Positions 1-11,080 of a DNA stretch of 64,000 nt are shown here, piece by piece. Location: the NCBI RefSeq assembly GCF_003408705.1, contig NZ_QAYL01000006.1:186001-250000 (forward strand), read 5' to 3'. The position numbers were made by a program, and so were the translations under genes. The stretch is from Mycobacterium uberis (GTDB lineage Bacteria > Actinomycetota > Actinomycetes > Mycobacteriales > Mycobacteriaceae). The notes beneath the pieces were generated by a model. That model did no database searches, had not been told where the DNA came from, and saw only the letters and a list, made by a program, of their open reading frames with translations. The first letter of the stretch is position 1; each line of letters opens with the position of its first letter.

Positions 1-2181
1 ACCTACGCTTTTCTGCCGATAGTGCGTGTTTTTACTGAGCCGGCGGGTATCAAAGTCCAGACCAGCGACATCTCCGTGGCGGCACGTATCCTGGCCGAGT
101 TTCCTGATTACCTGACCGAAGAGCAACGTGTGCCTGACAATTTGGCAGAACTGAGCCGGTTAACGCAGTTACCGGACACCAACATCATCAAACTACCTAA
201 TATTAGTGCCTCAGTGCCGCAGTTGGTGGCCGCCGTCAAGGAGTTACAAGCTAAGGGCTTCAAGCTTCCAGACTATCCGCAAGATCCGAAGTCCGACCAG
301 GAAATCGACATCCTTAACCGCTATGGCAAATGCCTTGGCAGCGCGGTGAACCCGGTGTTGCGGGAAGGTAATTCCGATCGACGTGCACCCAAGGTGGTGA
401 AGGAGTACGCACGCAACAACCCGCATAGTATGGGCGAATGGTCGATGGCTTCGCGAACGCACGTCGCAACCATGCGGCATGGCGACTTTTATCACGGCGA
501 GAAGTCGATGACTTTAGACCGCGCGCGAGATGTGAAGATGGAGTTGGTCACCAAGAGTGGCAAGACGATCGTGCTTAAACCCAAGGTATCGCTACAGAAC
601 GGCGACGTTATCGACAGCATGTTTATGAGCAAGAAGGCCTTGTGCGAATTCTACGAGGAGCAGATGGAGGACGCTCGCAAGACCGGCGTGATGTTCTCAT
701 TACACGTCAAGGCGACGATGATGAAGGTATCCCATCCCATCGTCTTCGGTCACGCGGTGAAAACCTTTTACAAGGAAGCCTTCGCCAAGCACCAGGCGCT
801 GTTCGATGAACTGGGGGTAAACGTCAACAACGGGTTAGTCGATCTCTATAGCAAGATCGAGACGTTGCCTGCATCGCAACGTGATGAGATCGTCCAGGAC
901 CTGCACGCGTGCCACGAGCACCGACCCGAACTGGCCATGGTCGATTCAGCGCGCGGAATCTCGAACTTTCATTCGCCCAGTGATGTCATCGTGGACGCGT
1001 CGATGCCAGCGATGATCCGTGCGGGCGGCAAGATGTATGGTGCCGACGGGCGGACCAAAGACACAAAGGCCGTGAATCCCGAATCCACTTTTTCGCGCAT
1101 TTACCAGGAAATCATCAACTTCTGCAAAACCAACGGCGCTTTCGATCCAGTGACTATGGGCACCGTCCCCAACGTTGGCCTCATGGCGCAGCAGGCCGAA
1201 GAGTACGGTTCGCACGACAAGACATTCGAGGTTCCCGAAGACGGTATCGCCAATATCGTGGACCTCACGACGGATGAGGTGCTGCTGACACAGAATGTGG
1301 AAACCGGCGATATTTGGCGTTTGTGCGTCGTAACCGACGCAGCAATTCGCGACTGGGTCAAGCTAGCCGTAACCCGGACACGCAACTCCGGCATGCCGGT
1401 GTTGTTTTGGCTCGACCCTTACCGTCCACACGAGAACGAGCTGATCAAGAAAGTCCGGACGTATCTGGAGGACCATGACACCAGCGGTCTCGATATCCAG
1501 ATCATGTCGCAAGTGCGCTCTATGCGTTACACGTGTGAACGTCTGATCCGTGGGTTAGATACCATCGCCGCCACCGGCAACATCCTGCGGGACTACCTGA
1601 CAGACCTGTTTCCGATCCTGGAGCTAGGTACCAGCGCCAAGATGTTGTCCATCGTACCGCTGATGGCTGGTGGCGGGATGTATGAAACTGGTGCGGGTGG
1701 ATCGGCGCCCAAGCACGTCAAGCAGCTGGTCGAAGAGAATCATCTGCGGTGGGATTCGTTGGGTGAGTTCCTCGCGCTGGCCGTCAGTCTGGAAGACTTG
1801 GGCATAAAGACCGGCAATAAGCGTGCCAATATCTTGGCTAAGACAATGGATGCCGCAATTGGCAAACTACTGGACAACAAGAAGAGTCCGTCGCGCAAAG
1901 CCGGTGAGCTCGATAACCGTGGAAGTCAGTTCTACCTTGCCCTGTATTGGGCGCAAGGACTCGCTGCGCAAGCCGATGACCAGCAGCTGCGGGAACACTT
2001 CACCCCACTCGCCGAGACGTTGGCCAAGAACGAAGCCGCCATTGTGGCCGAGCTCAACGAAGTTCAAGGTAAGGCGGTCAATATCGGCGGCTACTATGCG
2101 CCGGACGCTGAAATGGCCGCGGCGGTGATGCGACCCAGCGCAGTGTTCAATGCCGCACTGAAGGCGGTACAAGGCGGTTAA
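1..2181 (+). CDS. icd2: Isocitrate dehydrogenase, NADP-dependent, monomeric type (5'-truncated by window edge)
   Basis: Oxidatively decarboxylates isocitrate to 2-oxoglutarate with NADP in the cytosolic TCA cycle. The frame is open from base 1 (TYAFLPIV...), so the GTG at 22 is an internal valine and the true start lies outside the window. About 726 residues are present; the family (M. tuberculosis Rv0066c) has about 745, so only about 20 are missing. Signatures of the monomeric IDH family include the stretches around [42 protein letters not shown] and [20 protein letters not shown], and the C-terminal [16 protein letters not shown]. No internal stop is seen and the TAA is at 2179-2181. It is the only gene of the left 5 kb that is intact. 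Confidence 0.95.
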   Translation, partial: TYAFLPIVRVFTEPAGIKVQTSDISVAARILAEFPDYLTEEQRVPDNLAELSRLTQLPDTNIIKLPNISASVPQLVAAVKELQAKGFKLPDYPQDPKSDQEIDILNRYGKCLGSAVNPVLREGNSDRRAPKVVKEYARNNPHSMGEWSMASRTHVATMRHGDFYHGEKSMTLDRARDVKMELVTKSGKTIVLKPKVSLQNGDVIDSMFMSKKALCEFYEEQMEDARKTGVMFSLHVKATMMKVSHPIVFGHAVKTFYKEAFAKHQALFDELGVNVNNGLVDLYSKIETLPASQRDEIVQDLHACHEHRPELAMVDSARGISNFHSPSDVIVDASMPAMIRAGGKMYGADGRTKDTKAVNPESTFSRIYQEIINFCKTNGAFDPVTMGTVPNVGLMAQQAEEYGSHDKTFEVPEDGIANIVDLTTDEVLLTQNVETGDIWRLCVVTDAAIRDWVKLAVTRTRNSGMPVLFWLDPYRPHENELIKKVRTYLEDHDTSGLDIQIMSQVRSMRYTCERLIRGLDTIAATGNILRDYLTDLFPILELGTSAKMLSIVPLMAGGGMYETGAGGSAPKHVKQLVEENHLRWDSLGEFLALAVSLEDLGIKTGNKRANILAKTMDAAIGKLLDNKKSPSRKAGELDNRGSQFYLALYWAQGLAAQADDQQLREHFTPLAETLAKNEAAIVAELNEVQGKAVNIGGYYAPDAEMAAAVMRPSAVFNAALKAVQGG

Positions 2182-2697
2182 GATACCCCACTTCTTCAAC
2201 CTGCGTGTCGCTGTCACTGAGTTGTGAATTCACCTATTGAAATACGAAGGTAGACAACACCAGCGACTGGGGCAGGTTATGCAGATTGACGACCGCGACA
2301 GACATTTAAGCTTTTACGATGACACGTCATTAGAAGGCTAGTGCAGTATGCAATTTCGATGCCTGAAGAATCTTCAAATCCCCTGTACAAGCATTGCTAT
2401 TCAGGATTAGCTAGCCAGAACGACTGACCTCCGGGTTCACGCGACAGACCGCTCTTACCCCAACAGTCAGTGAGTGATGTACTCACGTCGGGATGTGACA
2501 GACTACTGACTGCGACAATAAAGCTCTTTGCTGTTAAAGAGTATTGGGCAACATCGGTGGACTACGTTCAGCGGGCTTTGGGTCTGGCGTCGGGGTCGAG
2601 TGTGCTATATAGAAAAACTTCGCCACAGAAATTTTGAAAATCCATGATTAACAATTTATTTCAAGAGTATAGTAATGATACTTTTCCGGCAGTTGAG
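2182..2697. other. Intergenic / decayed DNA, nothing recognised
   Basis: About 500 bp between icd2 and the acyl-CoA dehydrogenase remnant. It has stops in all frames and no protein similarity I can recognise, and no clear terminator hairpin after the icd2 stop. Confidence 0.5.
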
Positions 2698-3876
2698 CCA
2701 CGGTGTGATTGGGTGTATAAGTTCGCGGACGAGATCATCCACCCCACTGCAGCTGAATAGGACGAACGCGAGGCAAAGCCTTGTCCGGTGATCCATGAGG
2801 CCGCGAAGGTAGGCCTCTACTTCTTGGAGTTCTTCGGTCAGCAGGCCTCTGATCTGACCGACCGGGCTGGCTATGCTAACCGTGTTCTAAGAGATGTTCT
2901 GGGGCGACGCCGGTATCCGCTCTCTACTATTACCAGGCACCGGACTCGCTGCAGCGGCGTTGGCGGACAACAGAACTCTTGAACAGCTGGGCTGCTGACT
3001 TCCCGAAAGGTCGGTATGTTCGATGAGCACAAGCTCAGCTCGTTCTGTTCATCTGAGCCCGGCTCGGATTCTGACGTCGGCGACATTCTCACCCGAGCAT
3101 TCTACGACGAGTAGACCCACGAGTGGTTTTTCAATGGCGCCAAGACTTGGTCGACTACCGGCGGTATCACCAAATGCGCACATCGTGGTGGCATCAGTCT
3201 ATCCCGGAATTGAGCACGTGTGGCTAAACCACGTTCGTCATTACTGCGGACACTAAAGATTTATCCCAGGGACAGAAATTAAAAAGCATGAGATCCACGC
3301 TTTGCACACCACCGAAGTGGTATTCAACGATATTTGTTTGTCTGAGGATTACATTTTCGATGGTCGGAAAAAGTTCGACACCTGGATCGCCTTGGTCAAA
3401 TTCGGTTCTTTCGCGGAGGGAGGCAATGATGAAGATCTTCGAGCGACCAGGCCCAGTGTCAGCGTAATGGCTGTCGGAATGGTTAGAGTTGATTATGATT
3501 TCCCTTAAATATGCCTACCAGGGCGAGCAATTCAGACGGAGGTATCGGTGAATTACACGTGGTCGCGTTCCAGTTGGCAGCTATGCAATACAGGACCGAC
3601 ACTGCTCGTCTGATGGTGTGGCGGATTGGCTGGATTACGAGAAATAAGCAGATCTTCGACTTGGTGGAGGGTTTTACGGCCAAGCTGGTGATAAGCGAGA
3701 CCGCGGTTTATGTCACCGACGAAGTTATCCAGCGCCTGAGCGGCAATGGTTACACCCGTGACTACCCGAGGGGAGAGGATGCACCGCGATGAGAAGATCT
3801 TCACGATCTTCCAGTGTGCCAACGAAATCCAATACCTGGTGGTTTCGTGGGCGTTGACGGTTCTGTTCATCCGCTG
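2698..3876 (+). pseudogene. Acyl-CoA dehydrogenase pseudogene (FadE23/FadE24-like)
   Basis: Remnant of a flavin-dependent acyl-CoA dehydrogenase of fatty-acid beta-oxidation. In order, and switching frames, one can read a start-proximal IHEAAKVGLYFLEFFGQQ, then PGTGLAAAALADNRT, the substrate-region SSEPGSDS, TKTW-like and HIVVASVYP pieces, HTTEVVFNDICLSEDYI, AVGMVRV, LMVWRIGW and AVYVTDEVIQRLSGNGYTRD. The usual C-terminal EGTSEIQRLVI has become QCANEIQYLVV before a TGA at 3874. Several stops and frameshifts make it non-functional. The pattern resembles the FadE23/FadE24 branch, but the exact paralogue is uncertain. The next pseudogene starts 24 bp downstream on the same strand, so the two may have formed an operon. 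Confidence 0.8.
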
Positions 3877-3899
3877 AGGGCATCAATCGTGGTGATGGT

Positions 3900-5154
3900 A
3901 TGACTACCGAGATCCAGGTTCCCGATCTCGAGGATGGCATTACTGCTGTGGCGAACATGTTTCACACTGCCATGGTCGAGCTGCGGTCCCTGCCAAATTG
4001 CAGGCCCAGCCAGACCGCAGAGCTGGTTGGACCTTACCGTATTGCAGTCACATTTGTCGATGCGCAATTGATTCCGCAACAAGTGGACTAGCGTTTTCCG
4101 GCGGAGCAATCGTCGGGCACGTCGCTGTAACATGCATCGGAATTCCGTTATTCTACACTTAAAAAGAATTCTTAATAAGATGATCAAGTATCAATTGCGC
4201 GACATTGCTGCACGCAGTGAGGTGGTCGTCACGTTGCGGGAGCCGGAGGCGACTCACTACGAGCCGTATAGCGATGACGTCGTGAGTTCGTGGTAAAACG
4301 TGGAGGTTCAGACGGCACGTGCGGCGTTATGTCTCTCATGTCGGAGCTGGCGGTCCGGTGTGACTATTTCGACGTAACTGAGGCGTGGACTGTCCTATCG
4401 CGGATCTACGCCGAGAATCGTCCGTATCGTGCCGGAACTACTGACTGCCCGCCAGTGTAGATGGCAGGGCATGCGAGTGCGCACCGAATTCTCTTCGACG
4501 GCTTAGTATGTCGTGGTGTACGACGCAGTGGGAACCGAATCGTTTTTCACTCGGTATCGACCTGTCGACATCGAAACGTGGTGCATCAGCGAATAGCGAA
4601 CCTTGTGCTAGAGGACTTTTTCGCACCTACTACAGAATCCTATCTGGGGCTGTCGCGTTTCCTGCTTGGGCTCGATCTGATTGACCGCGTGGTGTTCTCT
4701 GGACGTTGCAGGTCGATGATCCGTTATCTTGGTTGCTTGCTGGTCGGTGGTTCCTAATGAAACCCGGCTCCGCGTCGTCGATACCCGCCAGACACTCTCA
4801 GCGTGTCGATGTGTTGGAGATGGTGCCGTCACCATTTCAGTTCGTGACACGCTTTTGCTGTAAAACTCGGCTAGCTCTACCAACCGCTGGCGGCGGTGTT
4901 GAATTGACGGGCGGGTGCGCCCAACTATATGTCGGAATTGAGGAGCTGACCGTCGTCCTACCAGGTGACGCGGGCTCGCCGGGGCAGGGCTGACGCGAAT
5001 CGATGATCCGGCGGCATTTGTCGTGGCCGATCGGCTGTTTGCGGTTTGTGATGCACTATATGCTACACTTTTTAAGTGGCGTATTGCATTGCCCAACGGA
5101 TTTTCGATTACCCGTAATGTGGACCGCATATTGGTGGGCGCTACGAAGTTTTGA
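3900..5154 (+). pseudogene. GNAT N-acetyltransferase pseudogene (Eis-like)
   Basis: A decayed gene whose pieces follow the layout of the Eis-type acetyltransferases (GNAT fold plus sterol-carrier-like C-terminus). An ATG-led segment (MTTEIQVPDLEDGITAVANM) is followed by a GNAT core remnant reading KYQLRDIAARSEVVVTLRE then EVQTARAAL. Next come VTEAWTVLSRIYAENRPYRAG, YVVYDAVGTESFFTRYRP, SYLGLSRFLLGLDLIDRV and finally DDPAAFVVADRLFAVCDAL. Each piece is in a different frame or ends at a stop. The end overlaps by 14 bp the convergent polysaccharide deacetylase gene. Assignment is by recalled family pattern; exact paralogue unknown. Family members acetylate small molecules or protein lysines. Confidence 0.6.
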
Positions 5155-5956
5155 GGAATACATCGTTAAGAGTGACAGTACGAAGATTTCGCGAGCGGAT
5201 GATGTCGACGAGTTGCGGGTAGACGTGGGTGACCGGTAGGTGGTTGAGGTGTCCGATTACGATGGCTTGCGGGATAAAGTACTGGTCAGCCATTTTCACG
5301 ATGTAGTCTTCGGTGATCAACGTGGAGTCCGACAGCGAACCCGACCATAAGGTTGGAACCGTGTATCCGAGGTCAGCGGCCACTGCATCGATAGTGGCGT
5401 TGTGTTTAGCATACGGTGGGCGCCAGTATGGTTTCGCGCCGATCCCGTAATTCTTCTTCAAGAAATTACCATTGCGTGTGAGTTGTTTAGCGATCTCGTT
5501 TTTCGTCATTTTCGTCAGATCTGGGTGAGACCAGGTATGGTTGCCAAGTTGGATCTGGCCAGATTCCACCAACGGTCGCAACATCGACATATTGTCGGTC
5601 CAGGAGTCGTAGACCCCGTTGACGAAAAACGTCAGCCGTATCCCGGTGTCTTTGGCGAACTGCGTGTAGGCACGCACTACCTCAGTGTTGACGCCGTCGT
5701 CGACGGTCAGTGCGAGCAGATCACTACGACCTGGGATCTTGGATAGTGCGCCGCCGCCAGGCAACAGGATACGTGCACTAGTTGGTGGCGGCGGCAATAA
5801 TCCTGCGGCGCTGGGAGCCGTCGTCAGCTCGACAGTCACCGGCGCTTGGGTGAATGTTCGCAATTGCGGGTTGATTAACAGGCGTGCAGCGCCGATGCTG
5901 GTCACGGTGGCCGCGGCAAGCGTGCCTAAGAAACGACGTCGGTTTAACTCTGACAC
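5141..5956 (-). CDS. Tat-exported polysaccharide deacetylase (NodB domain)
   Basis: Predicted carbohydrate esterase 4 enzyme removing N- or O-acetyl groups from an envelope polysaccharide. I chose the GTG at 5956 (271 aa) because it is followed at once by a twin-arginine signal (NRRRFLGTLAAA, residues 5-16) with a hydrophobic stretch, and has an AAGG-type ribosome site upstream. The frame stays open to 6103, but that upstream part looks non-coding. The NodB motifs are present: TVDDG (about 84-88, the catalytic/metal Asp pair), HTWSH (140-144, metal His pair), RPPY (179-182) and a late IGHLNH containing the conserved C-terminal His (about 236). A Pro-rich linker separates the signal from the catalytic domain. 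It is intact among pseudogenes, which suggests selection. The substrate (peptidoglycan, chitin-like or glycolipid) cannot be told. Confidence 0.85.
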   Translation of the reverse strand: MSELNRRRFLGTLAAATVTSIGAARLLINPQLRTFTQAPVTVELTTAPSAAGLLPPPPTSARILLPGGGALSKIPGRSDLLALTVDDGVNTEVVRAYTQFAKDTGIRLTFFVNGVYDSWTDNMSMLRPLVESGQIQLGNHTWSHPDLTKMTKNEIAKQLTRNGNFLKKNYGIGAKPYWRPPYAKHNATIDAVAADLGYTVPTLWSGSLSDSTLITEDYIVKMADQYFIPQAIVIGHLNHLPVTHVYPQLVDIIRSRNLRTVTLNDVFLKTS

Positions 5957-6364
5957 GGCATGGCCTTGATCACACGTGCGCACAATGAGGGATCCCGCCA
6001 CCCCGACCTGCTCATTGCGAGGTGGTTTGCGGTGCTGTGCACGATAGACAAGCCCGCTTGCGGTATGCCTATGCCACTGTCCGCCTCCACAGAGGCAAAC
6101 CATATCACTAGCAGTGACAGTATGCTGGATTAGTTCCAGCAGGTCAGCCGCTTCTTCTCGTCGAAGACTCGTAGTTGACCGTCGAGGACATTTCCTCCCA
6201 CCACGGTTGAGAAGTGTTCGGGTGCTCGGTAGTGGGTGAGGTGGTGGAATTCGAGCACCACGATACCGTTACCACGCCAAGCGCCGATCACATCATCACG
6301 TGCCGTCGACGGTTTGACGCTCAATGCTCTGGAACGTTAATTTGTTAGAGCGACTTTCTAAACC

Positions 6365-7288
6365 GATGGTGCAGTCGTGTGGTGGATCGTATCCTTTTTC
6401 ACTGTTTCGGCCGTTATTGGTATGGGTTTTCTGAATGATCCGGCGTAAGTTGGTCTCGCTTCGGCGCTGCGCTTGGCGCGGTATGCTCTTATTAGTCAAT
6501 CCCATCTCAGCGGTTATACGTGCCGCGCAGTATGCCGATCTGCCGAGTCCGGAGTTCACTGCCATCGGCAACATGCCGCAGGTGTATTGAATCGTCCCAG
6601 GCTCTTCGGTAGCTACGGTCGCCAAGTACACCAATGAGACAGCGGCTACAGGTGTCTTGCCGGTGTTTACGACTGTACAGAATCCCGCACCGCGACTGCG
6701 GCAGCTTCGCTACTGGCGGGTTCAGGCCACCGACCCGGGCTCGTCGCCGGCGTCAGTCATCATCGAACCCGATGTATTCGCGATGGCCGATTGCCTGTCG
6801 GATGACCAGCGTATGACTGGATTCGCTACGCCGTCGACACGCTGATCCGTAATCCGGCCTGCGGCCATGTACGTCGACGGTGGTCATCTACGCCGACACA
6901 GTATCGAGGACATAGCCGCCAGGATCAATCAGGCCGATGTTGCCCGTACACGAGGTTTTCGTCTCGACACTGCAGATTTTTCACTATCTAGGACGAAAAT
7001 TGTTACAGCGAAGCGATTTTGGAGTCCAGTGATGGTTCGCATTACGTGATTGACACGCCGCGCAATGGTGTCGGATCAACGCTCAACTCCGTGTTCAACT
7101 GGTACAACCCGAGTGGCTGAGTACTAGGCACGCCACCTACCGCGGCTCCCGCAGGTGCACAAACTAACGCCTAATTGTGGATCAAACTTCCCGGTGAATT
7201 CGATGGAACATGTAACAAAGGTGGTTCGCCGGCGGGCATCTTCGTGAGTCAGTTCGCCATCGATCTGACCCGCCATGCGGGCCAGTAA
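6365..7288 (+). pseudogene. celA1: GH6 cellulase pseudogene (celA1, Rv0062 type)
   Basis: Remains of a secreted glycoside hydrolase family 6 endoglucanase. A membrane/signal remnant (VSFFTVSAVIGMGFLNDP) is followed by frame-shifted matches to the recalled Rv0062 protein: NMPQVY, YRIPHRDCGSFATGGF, VIIEPDVFAMADCLSDDQR (containing the GH6 catalytic EPD region), YVDGGH, YVIDTSRNG-like and LWIKLPGEFDGTC, ending near FVSQFAIDLTRHAGQ and TAA at 7286-7288. Multiple stops and at least three frame changes make it dead. M. tuberculosis Rv0062 lies near icd2 as well, so part of the ancestral neighbourhood is kept, but the relative strand of the two genes differs. Confidence 0.8.
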
Positions 7289-7370
7289 GAGGACTTCATA
7301 TTTAATATCTCACCACCGGCATTGACGACTTGCCAACCTGTGGCTGTCGTTGTTGCGCTAAGAGCTTGGC

Positions 7371-7390
7371 CACATATATGCACATATATG
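7371..7390. repeat. Perfect 10-bp tandem duplication
   Basis: The unit cacatatatg occurs twice back to back, between the dead celA1 and the 3' end of the convergent esterase gene. It looks like a replication-slippage product. Confidence 0.85.
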
Positions 7391-7470
7391 ATTGCTGGCT
7401 CTTGGGTTTCCCTGGTCACTGGTTGCATCGGATACTCAATAATCGAGCTGCATGTCATCCGGTACCCGGA

Positions 7471-8859
7471 TTACTCAGGCACCCCTGAGTTGCGTGTCGG
7501 CAACTGTGAGGGCTGGGTATAGGGGGTCCCCAACTCCGCGGCCAGCCAGGGCAGTGACACGGCGAACGCCTGGGCAGCAAATGGCCAGTCGTGTCTGCCA
7601 GGCTGGGTAACTACTGCGCAATTGATCCCATTGGCCGCAGCGACGCCACACAGCGAGTAGGCGGCAGCGTCTTGATCTTCCGGGTTGGCGACGGAGTCGA
7701 TAGTGGGGCTCCTGGTGGGGTTGGTCACCTGAGCAAGGTTGGTCGGGCTCGTCGCTGCGGGAACATCGAACCACCCCGACACCCCAGTGTAGTGACCGTG
7801 TCGAGTCATAACCGTGATCGGGTCGAAAGCAGCCCAGGCCGCAGAGTTACCGCCGAACAGCTCGGCGATGGTTTGCTCCTTGGTTCCTGTGTTGGGGCGC
7901 AGATCACCGGCAATGTCCACGAACGCACTGAACATGTCTGGATGCATGACGGTTAAGTCTATGGCGCATGTACCACCCATCGACCAGCCGGCAATGCCCC
8001 AGTTGGCTCGGTCGGCGCTCACCCCGAAATTCGAGACCATGAACGGCACAACATCTTTCGTTAGATGGTCGGCGGCGTTACCGCGTATCCCGTTGACGCA
8101 CTCGGTGTCGTTGTCGAACGAGCCGGTGGGGTCAACGAACACTAGCACCGGGGCGAAGCCGTGATGGCGGGCAGCGAAGTTGTCAATGGTGTCGAAGCCA
8201 CCCCCAGCACGCAGCCAGTCCGCGGGAGTGTTAAAAGCAGAGCTTATCATCATGACTGTCGGGAGTCGGGGTGGTGGATTGCTGTTGAACCATGCCGGGG
8301 GCAGATACACCAGCTCCTGGCGGTGGGGAAAACCGGAAGCGGCGGCGCTAATGTTCACCGGCACCACGACGCCCTTGGTCGGTTTAGTCCCGGCGATCTG
8401 CATTTTGGTGACGCGCAGCCGATCGATCTGGTCAGGCAAGGGCCCGGCCGTCAGCTGGTTCCATGCAGCATGTACCGTGGGGAAGTAACCAACCCACAGG
8501 TTTAACGCCAAAGCCGCGCACAGTACGCACAGCGGTACCGACAGCATCGCCAGTCCGCGGCACCGCCAGCGGGCACCTGGCCAGCCCAACAAAAGCACAG
8601 CTGCAGCAAGTCCACTTAAAGCTATCCACAGCCACAGCGATGTTGGTGCTGGGTCGCCAGCAACCCCGATCGAGGTGATGTACCAGTACGCCAGCGCCGT
8701 CACGGCGGCCGCGAGAACTAGCGCAAGCGGCAGTGTCCGCATAAGCCAGCGCCGCCTAGTCCACTCTATCGCATTGATGACCATGAATAGAGTGAAACCT
8801 TGTACTGCCGCAGGCAACCAGCCGTGCAGCAAAGACAGTTGTTCAGTAACGAGGCGCAA
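7471..8859 (-). CDS. Membrane-anchored alpha/beta-hydrolase (esterase / antigen 85-like superfamily)
   Basis: 462-residue protein in two parts. Residues about 17-126 form four hydrophobic helices (around 20-33, 43-62, 74-93 and 103-126). From about 150 to 450 there is an esterase domain of the antigen 85 / esterase D superfamily. The nucleophile elbow is GWSMGG with Ser293; a late GRHDWPF supplies a His (about 423); the acid is probably an Asp near 395-397. The N-terminal helices should hold the catalytic domain at the outer face of the membrane, where it could act on lipids, cell-wall esters or mycoloyl groups. The start is TTG at 8859, with an in-frame TAG shortly upstream and no in-frame ATG nearby, so the N-terminus is uncertain by a few residues. 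It is intact and flanked by pseudogenes. I cannot assign a gene name or substrate. Confidence 0.8.
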   Translation of the reverse strand: MRLVTEQLSLLHGWLPAAVQGFTLFMVINAIEWTRRRWLMRTLPLALVLAAAVTALAYWYITSIGVAGDPAPTSLWLWIALSGLAAAVLLLGWPGARWRCRGLAMLSVPLCVLCAALALNLWVGYFPTVHAAWNQLTAGPLPDQIDRLRVTKMQIAGTKPTKGVVVPVNISAAASGFPHRQELVYLPPAWFNSNPPPRLPTVMMISSAFNTPADWLRAGGGFDTIDNFAARHHGFAPVLVFVDPTGSFDNDTECVNGIRGNAADHLTKDVVPFMVSNFGVSADRANWGIAGWSMGGTCAIDLTVMHPDMFSAFVDIAGDLRPNTGTKEQTIAELFGGNSAAWAAFDPITVMTRHGHYTGVSGWFDVPAATSPTNLAQVTNPTRSPTIDSVANPEDQDAAAYSLCGVAAANGINCAVVTQPGRHDWPFAAQAFAVSLPWLAAELGTPYTQPSQLPTRNSGVPE

Positions 8860-9065
8860 CAGTCGTGGCTTTCGCTAATCCGATGGTTGCGCGGGTCGGG
8901 TAGGTGCGCAACAGTACCAACTATCCCATACCAGTACCGCCTTGGATTTTGCCCAAAGCCTTCGGAATCCAATCCGCTCGCACTGCCGATGCGATTACTA
9001 CGCTCCCTGCGCCGGTTACGTCATTGGCGTTGTCGACATTGCACAGGGCCAACAAGGTTTTCACT

Positions 9066-11080
9066 CAAATACTGGTGACTGAGCACAGTCGCAGGCTCTT
9101 TCTGACAACATAAGGCGCTGGAAAAGCCATCATAGCGCTGGCCGGCATGGCATTTAGCAAGCTGAGCGCGGCTAGCGGGATCGCGGCGAAGTTTATAGCC
9201 GAAAACCCAATATAAATCCATCTTAATTGTGGCAAGTATCCGGCAGGAGAGTCGGATCGCATCTGCGGCAGCCCGTAAATCTTCGTGAACCAGGGTGAGA
9301 TCAGCGGCTTCGATCGCTACACGTTGACACCACTGCCTATGGCTAGTCCGAGATCAGCGGTGGCTAGAGCCGCGGCGTCGTTCACGCCATCGTCAACCAT
9401 GGCAACCACCTGGTCCTCCGATTGCAAGCGCTTTACGGCGGTGGCTTTGTCGGCCGGCGTCGTGCCTACGGTGACGTGCGCTATAGTAACTTGTCTAATT
9501 TGTCGAAGATGAGCTGTGCGACGGTCTTGTTGTCATCGGTGAGCACCATCGACTTTAAGGCCTAGGCGTTTGAGCTGTCGGATGGTTTCAGCGTTGGCGG
9601 GTTTGACGGTATCGACGATCACCAGAATTCTGCGGGTGCGACCATCCCAACCGACTGCGACGGTCGTTTTGCTATCGCTCTCTACTTGGACTTTGGCCGC
9701 CGAAAAGGTTGGTTCCAATTACTGTTCCCAATTTTGTTGCCATCGGTCAGCAGGTTCTCTCGGCCGACGAGAACGGCCTGACCGTCGACACTGTTTTGTG
9801 CTCCTTTGCTTTCCAACTTGGTTAAGTCGTCAGGAGCGGGAAGAGAGATCGATTATGTATACTGAATTTTGATGATTGCTTCAACGATGGAATTCTTGGG
9901 AGGTATCTTCTAATGCCCCGGTACAATACAGCAGTGTTGTGCGATCGGTGCTTCCTGCAATGATCACGTCGGCGAGAGTCATCTTGTCGGCAGACACGGT
10001 GCCGGTCTTGTCGAGTATGATCATATCGATTTTGCGGGCGATTCCAGCACTTCAGGGCCTTTGATGAGAACACTGAATTGAGCCGCGCGACCGATACCGA
10101 CCAACAGTGCGGTTGAAGTCGCTAGCCCAAGCACACAGGGGCAGAAGATGATCAGCACCGCGACCACCGCCGTCAGCGCCACGGTGATCGGAAAACCGGA
10201 ACCGAGCCACACCCCGAAGGTGGTTAGTGCGATAGCGATGACGATCGAAACAAACACACCGACAAACCCGGTCTGCAAGTCGCTGGACTTCGGCCTTGCT
10301 TGACTGAGTCGCTTCGACGAGCTTGGCCATCTGTGCCAGCGGGATGTCGTTGCCGAATCGGTTGATAAGCAAGATAAAATGCCCCCCAGTCTTCATGGTG
10401 GCACTCATGACAGCGTTGCCCCGGCCGATCTTGACGAGGACGGATTCGCCGGTAAGCATTGAGACGTCAACGGCCGATGAGCTTGAGACGATGATCTCAT
10501 CGGCGGTGATCTTCTTGCCAGGGCGCATAGCGAACTCGTCGCCCGCTCCGAGTTAGTCGATGGGGAAGCGGATTTCGGATCCGTCGCGCAGTAACGCGAC
10601 ATCTTTGGCACCGAGCTCTAGCAGGACACGCAACGCCGCCTCGGCGCGCCACTTAGAGCGCTTCTCAAAGTATCGGCATGCTAAAATAAGCAGCGTCACT
10701 TCCGTGGCTATTTCAAAATAAAGGTTGGCCGCGTTGTCGCTTCGGGTTACGGTCAGCTCAAGGGAATGATATAGAATTGACTTCTTTAAGCCGTCCCGAA
10801 GAGCAGCGCATACAGCGACCACAGAAACGCCGACAGAATTCCCACAGAAACCACGGTGTTTATAGTGACCGCGTTGTATTGAGATTGGTTAACACGGGAG
10901 GGTGGGCCCACCCGGATAATAACTGGCGCGGTCATCATCAGGGGTGTCCATTACCAGTTGCGGAACTGCAGGACCGGGAGCATTGTCATGGCAATTCCCG
11001 GGACGGCGAACAGCATCGCGACAGTCAAGCGGTGTCGACTGAACGACGCCCACGTTAGCACAGGCTACCCAGTTGGTCGA
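9066..11080 (-). pseudogene. Heavy-metal (P1B) P-type ATPase pseudogene, CtpA/CtpB/CtpV-like
   Basis: Reading the minus strand downward, the order matches a copper-type P-ATPase. Early membrane pieces (LAMLFAVPG, FLWSLYAL) precede NLYFEIATEVTLLILACRYF and GAKDVALLRDGSEIR. The actuator region gives SSAVDVSMLTGES. The metal-binding helix reads CPCVLGLATSTALLVG (the canonical CPC), followed by VLIKGPEVLES. The hinge VAMVDDGVNDAAALATADLG stands where TGDGxND is expected, and the last helices and FAAIPLAALSLLN follow. The phosphorylation motif DKTGT region and several junctions are disrupted, with frameshifts near 9720, 10030, 10280 and 10550. Family members export copper or other cations. The exact paralogue (ctpA, ctpB or ctpV) is not clear. 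Confidence 0.8.

Noticed and set aside
22..24. GTG at 22 as the start of icd2
   Set aside because: The frame is open from base 1 with residues matching the family upstream of it, so the gene begins before the window.
4608..5129. Minus-strand frame of 173 codons
   Set aside because: It lies opposite the Eis-like acetyltransferase remnant, whose plus-strand pieces have clear family order; the minus frame has no homology.
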